Shown here: positions 1 to 10,998 of the stretch, piece after piece | Layout of the letters: each line of letters begins with the position of its first letter | Position numbering within the stretch: position 1 is the first letter of the stretch | Program-made: the position numbers and the translations under genes | Assembly (NCBI GenBank): GCA_021234155.1 | Contig: JAJEKV010000025.1 | Span: 6,615,310 to 6,679,309, forward strand | Length of the DNA stretch: 64,000 nt | Source: Isoetes taiwanensis | Taxonomy: Eukaryota; Streptophyta; Lycopodiopsida; Isoetales; Isoetaceae | Direction of reading: 5' to 3' | Notes under the pieces: model-generated | The model's input: only the letters and a program-made list of their open reading frames with translations | What the model was told of the DNA's origin: nothing | The model's database searches: none

Positions 1-1216
1 GCCTGAGGTTGTTGGTGCAGTCGATTCAGCATTGTCTCCCATTTCATAAGGCCACCATTAAGCCCCTCCTTCCTTGGGCTTTGCTTTATCATATGCATCC
101 GTATCCTAATGCTTCTCTCTTTCTAAAGGGGTTGCTTGCTGTGTGGGACACTGTCAGGTCTCTTTTCCATATTAATCCTGAGGCATGTCTTCAGTTGTCC
201 ACTCCATGCTGGTGGATTCCTTTGCAGGACACTCCAGAGAATGTGCCTCTATGTGTGGTTGTTCATCCAAAGACACAACGACGATGGATAGCAGCTCGTA
301 TAAGCACTATTGCAGCTTGGTATGAACCTGGTCATCTCATATCATGGGAAGCATTTAGAACAAAGTTCTTCTTGTACAGATGGGACAGAGTAATCTGGAA
401 TCATATTGCTGCATTGTTTCCACAGGATTCTGGTCCACAGATTGAGGTAGTCATATGGGGTTGCCATCAGGATATCCAGCCAGGACGGTTTGTGTCTTCT
501 GTGTATAAATTGCTTTTGCATTCTGAAATCCTGCCTCCATCGAATAGGTGGCATCTTCAGGTCCCTCAGCCACAATGGAAAAGTGTTTGGATATGGGTAT
601 GGGATAAGTTGCTTCATTCCAAAGTAGTAGTTTTGTGGTGGCAAGTGATCCATAGATGCCTCAGAGTCAACAGGTTAGTCCATAAAATGGATAATCGGAT
701 CTCAGAGCTCTGTCCTTTATGCCAGCAAAGGGTTGAGAGTATTGAGCATTGTTTTTTCTTGTGTGAGCGGCTTCAGCAGGCATGGTCTTGGTTGCTGACC
801 CTATTTGGCACGTCTCGATCTAGCCAGCAAATTTTGCTTGCTATCTATCCTGATGCTTGGCCCAAACTACGGAAGCGAGCTTTTCATCTCGCATGTGGCT
901 GGCTTTTATGGTCAATCTGGAAGAGAAGGAGGTTGTTTATCTTTAAGGGCGTAGATACTGCAGATGAGATTGTTCTTCAGTGGGCGCAAAATAAAATTGT
1001 TATGGCTTACAATTGTTCTTCTCTTGATCAAGAGAAGAAATTATTGATCTGGCATACTTACCTTCAGATTCATTCTTTTGCATAGGCAGGTGGTTGTGCT
1101 CAGTTGGATCGGTTTGTCCACTGGGGTTATAATCCTGTCTTTGCATTTTATGTTGCTCTAGTTTTTAGTTGGTGAATAAAGTCTGTCGTCCTTCAAAAAA
1201 ATAAAAATAAAAATCC
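1..1216 (+). mobile_element. 3' end of a LINE (non-LTR retrotransposon)
   Basis: The coding fragment listed next is followed by about 110 bases of 3' UTR and an A-rich tail of AAAAATAAAAATAAAAA type ending near 1216. That is the usual terminus of a target-primed LINE insertion. The 5' part lies outside the window, so endonuclease and reverse-transcriptase cores are not seen. It is a different LINE family from the one at 11016-19345, because the protein sequences are clearly distinct. Confidence 0.75.
9..1085 (+). pseudogene. LINE ORF2 C-terminal fragment with zf-RVT domain
   Basis: This 358-residue open frame shows the C-terminal part of a plant LINE ORF2 protein, which copies its own RNA into DNA at a nicked chromosomal site. 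Around residues 190-265 the order W..W..LLHSKVVVLWW, then CPLCQQRVESIEHCFFLC, fits the zf-RVT zinc-binding domain that follows the reverse transcriptase in plant LINEs. Near residue 300 the WLLWSIWKRRR segment matches the usual end of these proteins. The endonuclease and YxDD palm are missing because the window starts inside the gene, so the true start is upstream. No stop interrupts the visible part, which suggests a relatively recent insertion. The family assignment is firm; activity cannot be judged from a fragment. Confidence 0.8.
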
Positions 1217-1954
1217 TTTGCCTCAAGCCTATCCTACCACTATTATATTGTTTTATTAGTAAGTAGATCTGTTGATTATGTGTATAAACTCTGTTTCATA
1301 TTAAATGGCACCAGCGCCAAGTTTCAAACTCCTTCGAACCTAGGGAAGTCTAAAATTCAAATGAAATTTAATTTAACAACTAAACTAAGTAGAATTAGAA
1401 GTTTTGTAAGTACAATTGGAAAATCTGGTCAAGGATTACTCTGTTGTTAATAATTAGAAGCCTATTGAGCTATGAGTCATAGAAATCATAACTTTTCTTA
1501 TTGCAAAGAATTATAACATAGAATTTAGAACTAGTCTGCAGTCACTTTGCCCAGATTCACCATTTTTTACCATTCCCAGACTATTGAATGCGCCACCCCA
1601 TTTTGGAAAATGTACTTAGAGAGCAATCTAGATTTTTTTTTTAAAGTGTCATTCTGATTCTTGGTTCTCAAGTTACAGCCTTCTACATTTTCGGTACCTT
1701 CTTCTATAGCGTTCTAAAATTTTTGGTACCTTTCTACAGCCTTCTATATTTTGGACACCTTTTTCTAAACTGCCTCTTTAAGCTCCAAGGAAAAAAAAAA
1801 AACGAAGTACATGGTTTCTTTCTTGTCTCTTGACATTAGAATATTTTCTTTTCAATATGCTATCAATCTCATTGATATTCTTTCGTATGATATGCGTGCT
1901 GAAAGTTACAATATTCTTTAGGTGAGTTATCAAGTATAGATAATAAGGATGGAA
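1217..1954. other. AT-rich spacer with a degenerate short repeat
   Basis: No gene is recognisable. Positions 1673-1768 hold about three diverged copies of a roughly 35-bp unit built around CCTTCTAYATTTTSGGTACCTT. Otherwise I see nothing here. Confidence 0.5.
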
Positions 1955-3370
1955 GTAAATGGTTGGGTTCTAGCGGGAGAAGGAGTTCATTCAGTCGTCA
2001 ATCGAGTACAGTTTCAGAATATGTGGATTATAATGAATGGAAAGAGAATGAAGTGATGTCCAAAGTGCTTTTGGAGGTTAATTTACTTGCATTACGTGCA
2101 ACAGAGTGGCCTTTCATCATTGTTGGATCAATATGCTGGAGTTGTCACTCCTATAATTGGATCTCTTTTTGCTTCCAATCTTAATCTATTTATAATAAGA
2201 CTTCCATCAGATAGAAATGGAAATTGCAAAAAACAGCACCATTTCCATCCTTCTGGGAGCAGCTGCTTTTGTGGTGTTTCTGGTGGACCATTAATTTTTG
2301 CCATTGTAGGGGGAAATCTCACCAAACATGTATGTGAAATGCTTGCAGGTATAATGGAGATGGAATGGTTGAATACTTACTTCCATTTAACACAAGATCC
2401 TCAAGCACGATTGACCACTTTGTTGCAGCTACACTAAAACATGAGATTAGCTTCTTTGACAAGATGAGAATAACAGTTCTCAAATTGTGTCTTCTCGAGC
2501 AACATATGTCAGAGCTGCAATGGGTGGACTGGCTTGCAACAATTCTACAGAATGGAACACTTCTTTGATAAATTACAGAAATAGAGAGAATTGTATTGAT
2601 GAATACTTGGTGAGAACAACCCTCGCCGTGGCTACACTTATAACAGATAAGAGGTACAAAATTGAAGCGGTGTGGCTAATGGCATTTCACCCTGATTGCT
2701 CTGCTGGAAGTCAGCATCCCAGTTGGATGCCAGATCATCTACCTTCAACATTCTTACCACACACCTATGCATACCTTGTGACATGGAGGATGGCCCTTGT
2801 GGTAACTGCTACTCTGCCATTGATGGTTGCTGGTGACCTGGTTAAGGGAACAGATACCTAGTAAGACACAACTTATAGTAATTGTTTGTTGTATGCAGCA
2901 ACTGTTCCTGAAGGGTTTTGTTGGGGACTTAAGAAAAAGCACATTACAAATATCATGGTAGCTGGAGAATTTCTTAACAACATCCGCGTTGTGGCAGCTT
3001 TCAATGCAGAAGAGAGGCTAAATTCATTTGCCAATGAACTACGTGTGCCACAAGATTCTAACTTCATTAGAGGACAGATAGTTGGCTTGGCTACGGCATA
3101 GCACAACTTTCAAAATACTTCTCTTATGGACTTGCTCTACGGTATGGAGCCAAGTTCACATTGGATGGAGTGGCAAGTTTTGGGGATGTAATGAAGGCAT
3201 TTCGTCATTGTAACAGGATCCTTTTCCATTACAGAGACAATTAGTTTAACTCCAGATATTGTGAAGCGTAGCAAAGCAATGAACTGTTTTCAAAGTCCTT
3301 GATCGGAGAACTATGATTGAGCCAGACAGTTCAGATATGAAGCAGGTCAATGAAATCAGAGGAGAATATC
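1955..3370 (+). pseudogene. Decayed ABCB (MDR/P-glycoprotein-type) transporter, linker plus second membrane domain
   Basis: Full-length plant ABCB proteins pump auxin, alkaloids and other compounds across the plasma membrane using two membrane domains and two ATPase domains. Read in changing frames, this stretch follows the family order. It opens with the basic serine-rich linker (RRSSFSRQSS, about 1974-2005), then the ATEWPFIIVGSI start of the second membrane domain (about 2098-2140). ISFFDK and DENN (about 2446-2475) and WRMALVVTATLPLMVAGDL (about 2785-2842) follow, then NIRVVAAFNAEERLNSF (about 2980-3030) and RGQIVGLATA. Several frameshifts and stops break it, and possible intron remnants were not resolved. 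No second nucleotide-binding domain continues on this strand; one lies next door on the opposite strand. A spliced functional gene is unlikely because frame changes fall inside conserved exonic blocks. Confidence 0.75.
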
Positions 3371-3411
3371 GAGTTCCAAAGGGTAGATTTCTAAGAATGT
3401 GCTTAGCTTCG

Positions 3412-3893
3412 AAGAGCTTCCTGCACATCAGATTTTGCATCCAAGGCACTTGTTGCTTCATCTAAGAGAAGTATTGTTTGATTCCTTGAGAAAACTGCGG
3501 GAGCGATCGCAATTATCTGCTTTTGGCCTCCAGAAAACTGGATACCTCTCTCCCTACATCTGCCTTGTATCCGTCAATGAGCTTACAAAGTCATGACATT
3601 AGCAGCTCTTGATGCCACTACTTTCTGATGCGTTATCTTTACCATAAAGTACATTTTTGTAGATGCTGGTCACAAATAAGGAAGGCTCCTGCTGAACCAA
3701 GCCTATATAACGAGGAAATGACTGCAGATTCAACCTTCTTATGTCTTTTCCATCCAATAGTATCACTCCTCCTGCAGGGTCATAAAACCTTTCCACCAGG
3801 CTATTACATAGCTCTCTCCTGACCCACTAGCTCCAACTAATGCAAGTGATTGTCCTGAATCTACCTTCAAATTCAGGTCTTGACAGGCTCCTT
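3412..3893 (-). pseudogene. Inverted ABCB nucleotide-binding domain fragment, Walker A lysine lost
   Basis: Read on the minus strand this is an ATP-binding domain of the same transporter class. In order it shows [18 protein letters not shown] (about 3865-3811), the [18 protein letters not shown] block, a Q-loop region [11 protein letters not shown], the ABC signature FSGGQKQ (about 3530) and a Walker B/D-loop [16 protein letters not shown] (about 3465-3420). The Walker A lysine of GxxGxGKS is glutamate (GES), so ATP binding would be lost. A one-base deletion follows Walker A, and other stops are present. It directly abuts the plus-strand ABCB remnant, so the two pieces look like one gene broken by an inversion, or two neighbouring paralogues in opposite orientation. 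Confidence 0.75.
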
Positions 3894-4335
3894 AAAGAAC
3901 CACCATAGTAATAGCACATAGCCCTATCAACCATAAAGAATGAATGATTGAAGGCAGTACAATCATTGAAAAGGGAAGACCTCATGGCCTCATTAATAAC
4001 CGTAGTGGTGCCTACTATAGACTAATCAAGCTTCAGCAAGGTAATAGTAGAGCTTAATCAGTTTCCATACGCTACTTGAGATGGAAATTTAAGCTCACAT
4101 GCAGTATTGAACCAAAAGAAGAATGTATCAAGAATGTTTCATTCCCTATTTCTCATACTCTCCAAATGTGCAATTTGGGCTTTTAACTATATCAGTTTAT
4201 CGTCTATCTTTGCACACCCTTTTTAATTTTATCTACTTTCATTCCAGGCAGTTAGCTGTTAGTTAACAACAGAGCATACTCCCAAATTCTCAGGTGCTAT
4301 ACAACTTCTGCCCTTACACAGACATCATTATCCTG
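3894..4335. other. Spacer between ABCB fragment and PPR gene
   Basis: I see no coding signal or repeat. Part of it should be the 3' UTR of the minus-strand PPR gene. Confidence 0.4.
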
Positions 4336-5892
4336 TCAAGCCATAGCAGCATATATGCTACTTAGCAACAGATACGCTGCATCATTCTCTGGATCCAATT
4401 CAAGGATGTGTTCAGCTGCACGCTTTCCACAGAGTAAATCAGCATGAATTCTGCATGCACCAAGCAAAGATGTCCAAGATGTAACATCAGCATGAAATGG
4501 CATGTTGTTGATTAGGGACTCTGCTTCATTCAACCCCACACGTCCAAAGATGTCTATCATACAGGTCCAATGTTCCAGTATTGGTGCAGTATCATGATAA
4601 ATACCCATTGAAACAAAGATGTGAAAGCCTTCATTTATCATATCAGCATATGCACATGCCAACAAGATGCTGGCAATGGTGACCTTGTTAGGCATAATAG
4701 CTTCTACTTGCATTTTCTGAAAAAAATCGAGTGCCTCTCTGCAATACCCATGTTGAGCATATGCTGCAATTATGGCAGTCCATGAAATCACATTTTTCCT
4801 AGGCATAATGCAAAATACTGCAAGTGCTTCGTTTATGATGCCACACTTTGCAAACATATTAATTAATGCATTCATGACCATTATATGCCCCTGGAAACCA
4901 TGCTCCTGTACATATTTGTGCATTCTCCTGCCTTGGAAAAGGGCTGCTTTTTGTGCACAAACATCAAGAATGCTAACCAAGCTAATTTGATTAGGTTTTA
5001 TGCCTTCTCGTTGCATCTGATCAAACAGATAGAGAGCTTCTTCTGACAGGCCTTGATGGCCATAAGCAGCAATCATGGTATTCCAGGACACCACATTCTT
5101 TTGTGGCATAGACTGAAAAACGTAATTAGCTTCCTGGATCCTACCCTCTTGTGCATAACCTAAAATCATTATAGTCCAAGAAAACACATCGGGCAATGGC
5201 ATATGCTGAAAAAGTATAATGGCCTCATTAAGCTTGCTTGTATGGACATAACCTGCAAGCATTACATTCCATGAAATCACACTTCTTTGTGGCATATCTT
5301 CGAACAATCTTAGGGCTTCTTGCATCTGCCCAGCCCGGGCATACGCTGCAACCATTGTAGTCCAAGAAACAACATCTCGTACATGCATTTCCTGGAAGAG
5401 CTGAAGAGCATCATCAATTAGTCCTTCTTGAGCATAACCAGCCATCATAATATTCCACGAGAAAGAATTCCGCCTATGCAAATTATCAAAGGTATTCCTT
5501 GCATCCTGCAAAGCTCCACATTTACAATACATCTCAACAAGAAGGTTCCCTACATATCTATCTTTATGCAGCTTATTCTTTACAACATAGTCATGAAGAC
5601 GCCTACCTTCTGAAAGGTCCTTGGCAGCCACGCATCTTCTTAAGTCTATAATGACTGAGGATATGTTCTTGTTCTTGAGGTATCGTTGGTGCAATCTCGC
5701 CAATAATCTTTGTCTATTTCTCTGTGCTTCCTCATTATTCTGCACTCTAAGATGTTCGACCATTGCACTGGATGGAGAAGGGGAATCAGGTGCATGCTTG
5801 TTAATGACACCTTCGTGTGAAACTCCCAATTCACAAGGGATTCCAGCCATAGAATTGGTCGGGAACTCAGCAATTAAGCATAGGCTGGCCAT
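4336..5892 (-). CDS. PLS-class pentatricopeptide-repeat protein with shortened E region
   Basis: PPR proteins bind single organellar RNAs base by base; PLS-class members usually direct C-to-U editing, splicing or cleavage in chloroplasts or mitochondria. The 518-residue protein is uninterrupted and intronless, as is typical. After an N-terminal region of about 105 residues come about eleven repeats of 31-36 residues, each with the SW(N/T)xMxxGYAQxG type helix, for example FSWNIMMAGYAQEGLIDDAL and ISWTAIIAAYAQHG. The C-terminus (WTSLLGACRIHADLLCGKRA, then LELDPENDAAYLLLSSIYA) is an E motif, but it stops at YAAMA, where the family normally continues through E, E+ and often DYW. No catalytic DYW domain is present, so any editing role would need a partner protein. 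The ATG at 5892 is the first in frame. An organelle targeting peptide is not obvious. Intact and probably functional. Confidence 0.85.
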   Translation of the reverse strand: MASLCLIAEFPTNSMAGIPCELGVSHEGVINKHAPDSPSPSSAMVEHLRVQNNEEAQRNRQRLLARLHQRYLKNKNISSVIIDLRRCVAAKDLSEGRRLHDYVVKNKLHKDRYVGNLLVEMYCKCGALQDARNTFDNLHRRNSFSWNIMMAGYAQEGLIDDALQLFQEMHVRDVVSWTTMVAAYARAGQMQEALRLFEDMPQRSVISWNVMLAGYVHTSKLNEAIILFQHMPLPDVFSWTIMILGYAQEGRIQEANYVFQSMPQKNVVSWNTMIAAYGHQGLSEEALYLFDQMQREGIKPNQISLVSILDVCAQKAALFQGRRMHKYVQEHGFQGHIMVMNALINMFAKCGIINEALAVFCIMPRKNVISWTAIIAAYAQHGYCREALDFFQKMQVEAIMPNKVTIASILLACAYADMINEGFHIFVSMGIYHDTAPILEHWTCMIDIFGRVGLNEAESLINNMPFHADVTSWTSLLGACRIHADLLCGKRAAEHILELDPENDAAYLLLSSIYAAMA

Positions 5893-6389
5893 TTAAGGAT
5901 CTTTAGACTGAAGAGATTTTTAGACTGATTTTGGGTACCCAAAAGGCTTGTCTAATCAAATTAGTTCTCCTGTGTATCATGTTGTATGATATGAATGGCC
6001 TCCAGCAGGCCATAACTTTTGGGTTCCCCTTCGTTCATTCAAGCATCCGCGCTGCCTTGGATAAATTATAATAATCCAGTACATTACAAAGCCTGTGGAT
6101 TAAACCTGTTCCAACATAGATAGATTTAATGTTAGCACTCCTCAATAATGGTTGAGGTACAAACTGGGCAGCCTCGCAACCTCAAGCCGTGACGATCTGC
6201 TTGACCGGTCATTCTCGAGGTCAAATTTCTTTGTTCAGAGCAAAGATTTTAGTAATGCAAAGTATCATACAGGCAACATTTGCCTCAGCAATCGCGCTTT
6301 GCCCCGTGGGGTAGTTCTTCCTAAGAACGCAAAACACTCCAATCCTTATTATTTTAGCCTACCCCTCTAGAATGCTGCCTAAGGAGTAG
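5893..6389. other. Upstream region of the PPR gene
   Basis: This should contain the promoter and 5' UTR of the minus-strand PPR gene. No clear TATA box or other gene was recognised. Confidence 0.35.
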
Positions 6390-7516
6390 ATAACGCCCTG
6401 GGCCGAGGGTGTTACTGAAAAAAAACTAGGGTGTTATGGAGTAGCAGTGTGTTATAGCTCTAGTAACACACTGATCAAGATTGATCTGAGCCGTTGGATC
6501 ACTATAAACTTGAGGGGCAGTGTGTTAAGGGCCTTTAACAACCTGGCCCTCAAGTTTTATAGCTGGGATCAGATCTCAACCATTGGTTGCAGCGGTGTTA
6601 CCCACCATTAACAACCTGGCCCTAAAGTACGTCGGTTGTTTGTTGCAGTGGTGTTACCCACTATTAACACATAAAGCGAACGTAATGACCGCCATTATTA
6701 CCCAAGAATAATAATGCCAAATATTTGTGCAAATATTGGGGAGCGGCGCCGCTTTTCCTTCCCCAATTCCAGCGCCTTCCTTCCCCTGTTCGAGTTTTTC
6801 CTGTTCGACATGCAGATCAAGTTTTCTGTTCGAGTTTTCCCTGTTCGAGGGCCCATGCGACATTAGATCTTCTTTTCAGTCTGCTGTTCAGTCCATGCGC
6901 CCATACAGAGCTCAACACTGCTATTTTTTACATGAATCAGGTAGGTTTTTGATGTTTTGCTTCCTCTGTACAAGCTGGAGACCTGTAATAGCTAATCATC
7001 ATTGATCCAGGTACTTTCTAATGGAGCTCCTTTTTAACACAATGCAGCCGCTTCTTGATCTTGGAAGATCACATAAACCAACCATTTTTTTTTTTAAGAT
7101 TTAACAAAGAAATCTCATCTGACTAGCTTCCATTCACGCAACTGCCGGATCAAAGCAAAGGACTGGAAATTTAAACCTACTGGTCATTACGTCCTGTAAT
7201 TGCCGTGATTCGGGCCATTCTCGCCCAGAAGGGTCGGCTGGCGCTTCTTTCAGATTTCAATGGCGCTTTTCGCGGCTCGCCGCCTTGCCGCCGCCTCGTC
7301 TCGCCCGGCCAGTCTTGTGCTGAGAGTGCCGAGAGCCCTATACAGTGCAGAATGTCCGTCCTCACGGCAATTACCTAGTACATAAAACTCTCAAGCCCAG
7401 TTTGTTAAGGCAGATAACACCCTAGAACTCGGGTGTTTATGCCCTACTATAACAATCTCGGGCCTCCGCCCCCGATTGTTATAATAGGGCATAACACCCT
7501 CGTTCCAGGGTGTTAT
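6390..7516. mobile_element. Candidate foldback-type DNA element bounded by inverted ~26-bp ends
   Basis: The left edge ATAACGCCCTGGGCCGAGGG (6390 on) and the reverse complement of the right edge, ATAACACCCTGGAACGAGGG (7516 backwards), match at 17 of 20 bases. That gives a roughly 1.13-kb unit with inverted ends. It contains two strong stem-loops (6501-6563 and 7412-7518) and a duplicated GTGTTACCCAC-ATTAACA motif (6581-6623 and 6637-6670). No transposase is present and no clear target duplication was found, so it would be non-autonomous. It could also be two small foldback elements that happen to flank the same DNA. Confidence 0.45.
6501..6563. repeat. Stem-loop inside the foldback element
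   Basis: The arm ACTATAAACTTGAGGGGCAG plus TGTGTTAAGGGCC pairs with the reverse complement of TTTAACAACCTGGCCCTCAA plus GTTTTATAG with only a few mismatches and a very short loop. Weaker pairing continues outwards to about 6585. Confidence 0.65.
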
Positions 7517-7518
7517 CC
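7412..7518. repeat. Near-perfect ~48-bp-arm palindrome
   Basis: The left arm (7412-7462) and the reverse complement of the right arm (7471-7518) agree at about 43 of 48 bases and share the core GGGTGTTATGCCCTATTATA-type sequence. Only about eight bases form the loop. The outer halves of each arm are themselves inverted (ATAACACCCT then AGGGTGTTAT), so each arm can also form a smaller hairpin. It forms the right end of the foldback element. Confidence 0.75.
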
Positions 7519-9300
7519 CTCTCATCCGCATTAGGGTCTTTTACCGGAGTTCCTGCGCCATATGGCAATCTCGAACTGCAGGATTTGCCGTTCCCATTAC
7601 TTCCACTAATAGTCAACTCGGGTGAGATGGCACAACATCTGGCGAAATTTTCGGATGCACCATCACTGCATATGAAAAACTTGTTTGTCCTGGACTTTGT
7701 TGTTTAGGCAAATCCAAATGACTTCTATATCTCCTACGCATCCAAACCGGTGCAATATACATAGGACGTGGAGGCCTTAGGAGGCGTGGGGCTGCCCTTT
7801 TGGCAATGGTCCACTATGGTTCTTCCATAGAAGGGGGGTGCCCGTATTTGAGTTCCTTTAGGGATGGAGTTTGCTAGCTATAAAGATGCTCTTGAAAGAG
7901 CTGTTTCAGTATCTGTGTTGAGCTCGTGGTTGATGGCGAGTATAGCTAGCACGTTATTTGTTCATTTCAGTGGTATCAGAATGTCAAGTTTCACTGGGAA
8001 ATCTCTGCCATCTCTACCAAAGTTAGTTTTTGCACTTGGAACTTGGATTTATGCTTCCACAAGTACAATATTATCCAAGGAAAAGATGCTAATGGTAGTT
8101 CTTCTATGGGTTTTGATGATCAAGCTTGTGTTTTAAGAATCGATTATGATTCTCTTGTGACTTGGCTATGCATAGAGCTATGAATGTAAGATAATGAGGT
8201 GTTGTCTTTGATGTTGTTAAAGGATGTCCCTCGATTTCAGAGCTTGTGGAGATATCTTTGAAAAAGGCAATAATCTTATGGAACTCTTTTGGATTTCGTG
8301 GTGGAAAAAGAAAGGCCAATAATAGGCTAATTACACTATGTTGGCCTAGGCCCAAAGCAACTCCACGTCAATGTCTTTTAAAGACCTAAAGCTACTTTTT
8401 AGGAAAAAGTATTGACACATATAAAGCTCACTTTAGTCATACACGTTATGGCATATAGGCAATTTTAGAATTGAATTGAATTGAATTGAATGATTTTTAT
8501 TGTCTACGGAGATCAATCGGCCTATGTGACCCAAAAAAGGAGTACATCAAATGTATTACTATTAGAAGGTTTTCGAGGGAAATACCATAGCAGTAATAAG
8601 AATGCTATTGTACAAATATACATCACAAAATGTTGTGGTACATGTTGAAACTGTGTTTGAGGACATAGTGATCCTGCATGTCCATGGCCTTTTGAAGATA
8701 TGATTCCAGCAACAACACTACCTACATACCCATTTGCCCATGTAGAAGCGCAGACTCATTGTTTCAATTCGCACAAGTGCCCGCCGCCTCCTAATTGAGA
8801 CAGGCAGATGGATTGGAGAGTCACGGTATGCTAGGCTTTGTCAGTGCTGCCAAGTGGGAGCCATTGAGGATTAATGCCACATTCTTCAGAGCTCTTTGGC
8901 GTATGATCACATCTGGGCATGCTATGCCGAGTTGGTCAGGCCCAACCAGCCACTGCACGGATATTCATATCATACGAATATTATACTCGTATGTACAAAA
9001 GATGATCGTCACACGAATGCAAAAGGATAGCCGCACAAGACAAGATTCGAACTTGCAACCTTCTAATTACAAGTCACACATCTTTGCCAAATGCGCTACT
9101 AATACTTGTTGAGGACATTCCTTCACGTTTTTCTCATATGCGGGGCTACTTCAAGGAGCTTCTAGAATTTCTAGAATCTACATGCATACGGGCATGATCT
9201 CATCCATTGGAATTGCACGATCCTGACCATTGGCCTAGATATATAAGGAGGCACCTCCTTCTTGTCGAACCATTCCAGTTCAACGCCAGCCTTGAGCCTT
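7519..9300. other. Region without a recognisable gene
   Basis: Short open frames at 7864-8136 (+) and 8104-8355 (-) show no family signature. 8468-8491 is a GAATT pentamer run. Read on the minus strand it follows ACAATAAAAATCATT, resembling the simple-repeat tail of some RTE/L1-like LINEs. It may mark an old LINE end, but no LINE coding was identified beside it. Confidence 0.4.
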
Positions 9301-9302
9301 CT

Positions 9303-10078
9303 ATGCAAAAATGTGCACTAAGAACCTTTTCATACTAAAATGCAAAAATGTGCACTAAGAACCTTTTCCCAAGCAATTTTGCAAAACTTTTGTTCAAAAA
9401 CACATGACTGGGGTCGATTCGCACCAATGATGCCTGCATTCACGACGGATGAGCCTCTGGCGCGAATCAACCAGAGTGAGATGATTCCTACTAAAAAATC
9501 AATATTTTTAAAAGCTATAAGATACTAAAATGCAAAGATGTGCACTAAGAACCTTTTCTCAAGCAATTTTGCAAAACTTTTGTTCAAAAACACATGATTC
9601 GGGCCGATTCGTGCCAATGATTTCTGCGTTCATGACGGATGAGCTTCTGGCACAAATCAACCAGAGTGAGCTGATTCCTACTAAAAAATCAATATTTTTA
9701 AAAGCTATAAGATGCTAAAATGCATATTTGGATCAATTCTAGACTAACTAGCAACTTATTTTATGCTAAAATAACATGAAAAGGTGCAATTTTGGGTGGC
9801 TCGATTCCATTCGCGCGGAAGAGGCTTGCATTCGCAACACAAAGGCCTTTGGCACGAATAGACTAGAGTGGCCCAATTTTGACTTATTTTTTATGTTTTT
9901 AACAAATATTAAGTGCTACACTGTATTTCTAAGCAAATTCTAAGCATTCGAACATCTTTTAGCACACAAATTGGGTCAATTATCCCTTAATTCAAGCGAT
10001 TCGGGTCCATTCGCGCAGAAGGGGCCTGCATTCGCGACGCAGAGGCCTTTGGCGCGGTTTGACCAGAGTTGACTCTTT
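9303..10078. repeat. Tandem satellite, unit 190 bp
   Basis: Two consecutive 190-bp copies (9340-9529 and 9530-9719) are about 92 percent alike by eye, preceded by a 37-base partial copy (9303-9339). Two more diverged copies follow at about 200-bp spacing. They are recognisable by the GATTCGGGYCSATTCGYGC, TTGCATTCGCGACGC and GGCCTTTGGCGCG motifs (about 9793-9876 and 9997-10074). The array ends near a run of T at 10078-10085. It lies immediately left of the gag-like remnant and could be the tandem-repeat region some plant LTR elements carry. Confidence 0.75.
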
Positions 10079-10166
10079 TTTTTTTCCCCTTCCTATCATT
10101 AATTCTAGGAGAGCATATACATACAAGCTCAAAATTTTATTCAGAGATTCCTAAATTTTATCTTTT

Positions 10167-10998
10167 CTAATCCTTTGTGCCAAGTTCATGTTCTTGAGCA
10201 TAATGGTCATCCTCTTGGCATGAATGGCACAAATCTTGGCCGCCTCGAAAGGTTGAGTTCACTCTGCGTTGGCCGCTTCCTGGCGAGACCCCGCCATCAT
10301 TGATGTGGCTCGGTAGTCCTAGTCCATCTTGAACTCCTACATAGACCCTTGATGTAGGCACTCGAAAGGGGACTTTTTGAATCATCAGACTGGTGCACTG
10401 TTGGCAATGCCAAATATGCCGAACGGCTCTACTATGCTTGGAATTTGGCCCACGGTGGACCTTCTTCGGGGAATCAGGTTGAGGCGGTGAAGGCTTGCTT
10501 TTTGACCCTGGTCGGCTGCCTTTGACAGACTCTGGCACTCTACTTACAATATCAGTAATTATGTCGGATCCATCGGCAAAGATAAATCTTGCATGCTGCC
10601 TTCTTCTTCTCGTACTCACTATCTTGCTTCAGCTTAGATAGCTTCTCGCTGATCCTGCCCTCCTTGGACTGGATTGGATATGGTTGCCGAGCGTATACTC
10701 CGTCTATTCTTCGGCCTCCTCCTCCTCTTCTTCTTTAGCCTCTTGCTTCCCCCTCTTGTTGGTGTGGTCCTTCCTCCTCAAGCTCATCCTCCTCCATTTC
10801 GTCCGGTTGTGGTTCTCTTACAACCACGCTTCCCCTATGCCTAGCTTCACGCCTCTTTGTTCGCTTCTCTCTTGCCTACGTCTCTTCCTTCCTTTTCTTC
10901 CGCATTGATGGCTCTCCTTGCTGCTGTTCCTGCTATTGGGGTTGCTCCAAGTATCGAGGTTGCTCCTACTGCTTGCTGTTCACCTACTCTTCCTGGTG
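10167..10998 (-). pseudogene. Gag-like coding region of element C, C-terminal half
   Basis: From 10620 to 10167 a 150-residue open frame carries basic and proline-rich stretches (RRRRQHARFIFADGSDI, then SRPGSKSKPSPPQPDSPKK) and two CxxC pairs (WHCQQC and LCHSCQEDDH) that could bind zinc, although they do not match the standard CCHC knuckle. Upstream, to 10998, the same strand encodes a lysine/glutamate-rich and then glutamine-rich tract that continues across the LINE at 19363. In-frame stops are present. No database family is recognised. The gag reading rests on position downstream of an LTR and primer-binding site, not on a domain match. Confidence 0.4.

Noticed and set aside
6152-6370. Small open frame upstream of the PPR gene
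   Set aside because: No recognisable family and no codon or motif support.
7864-8136. 90-residue frame as a copia gag gene
   Set aside because: No UBN2-like or zinc-knuckle motif and no LTR or pol nearby; composition alone is not evidence.
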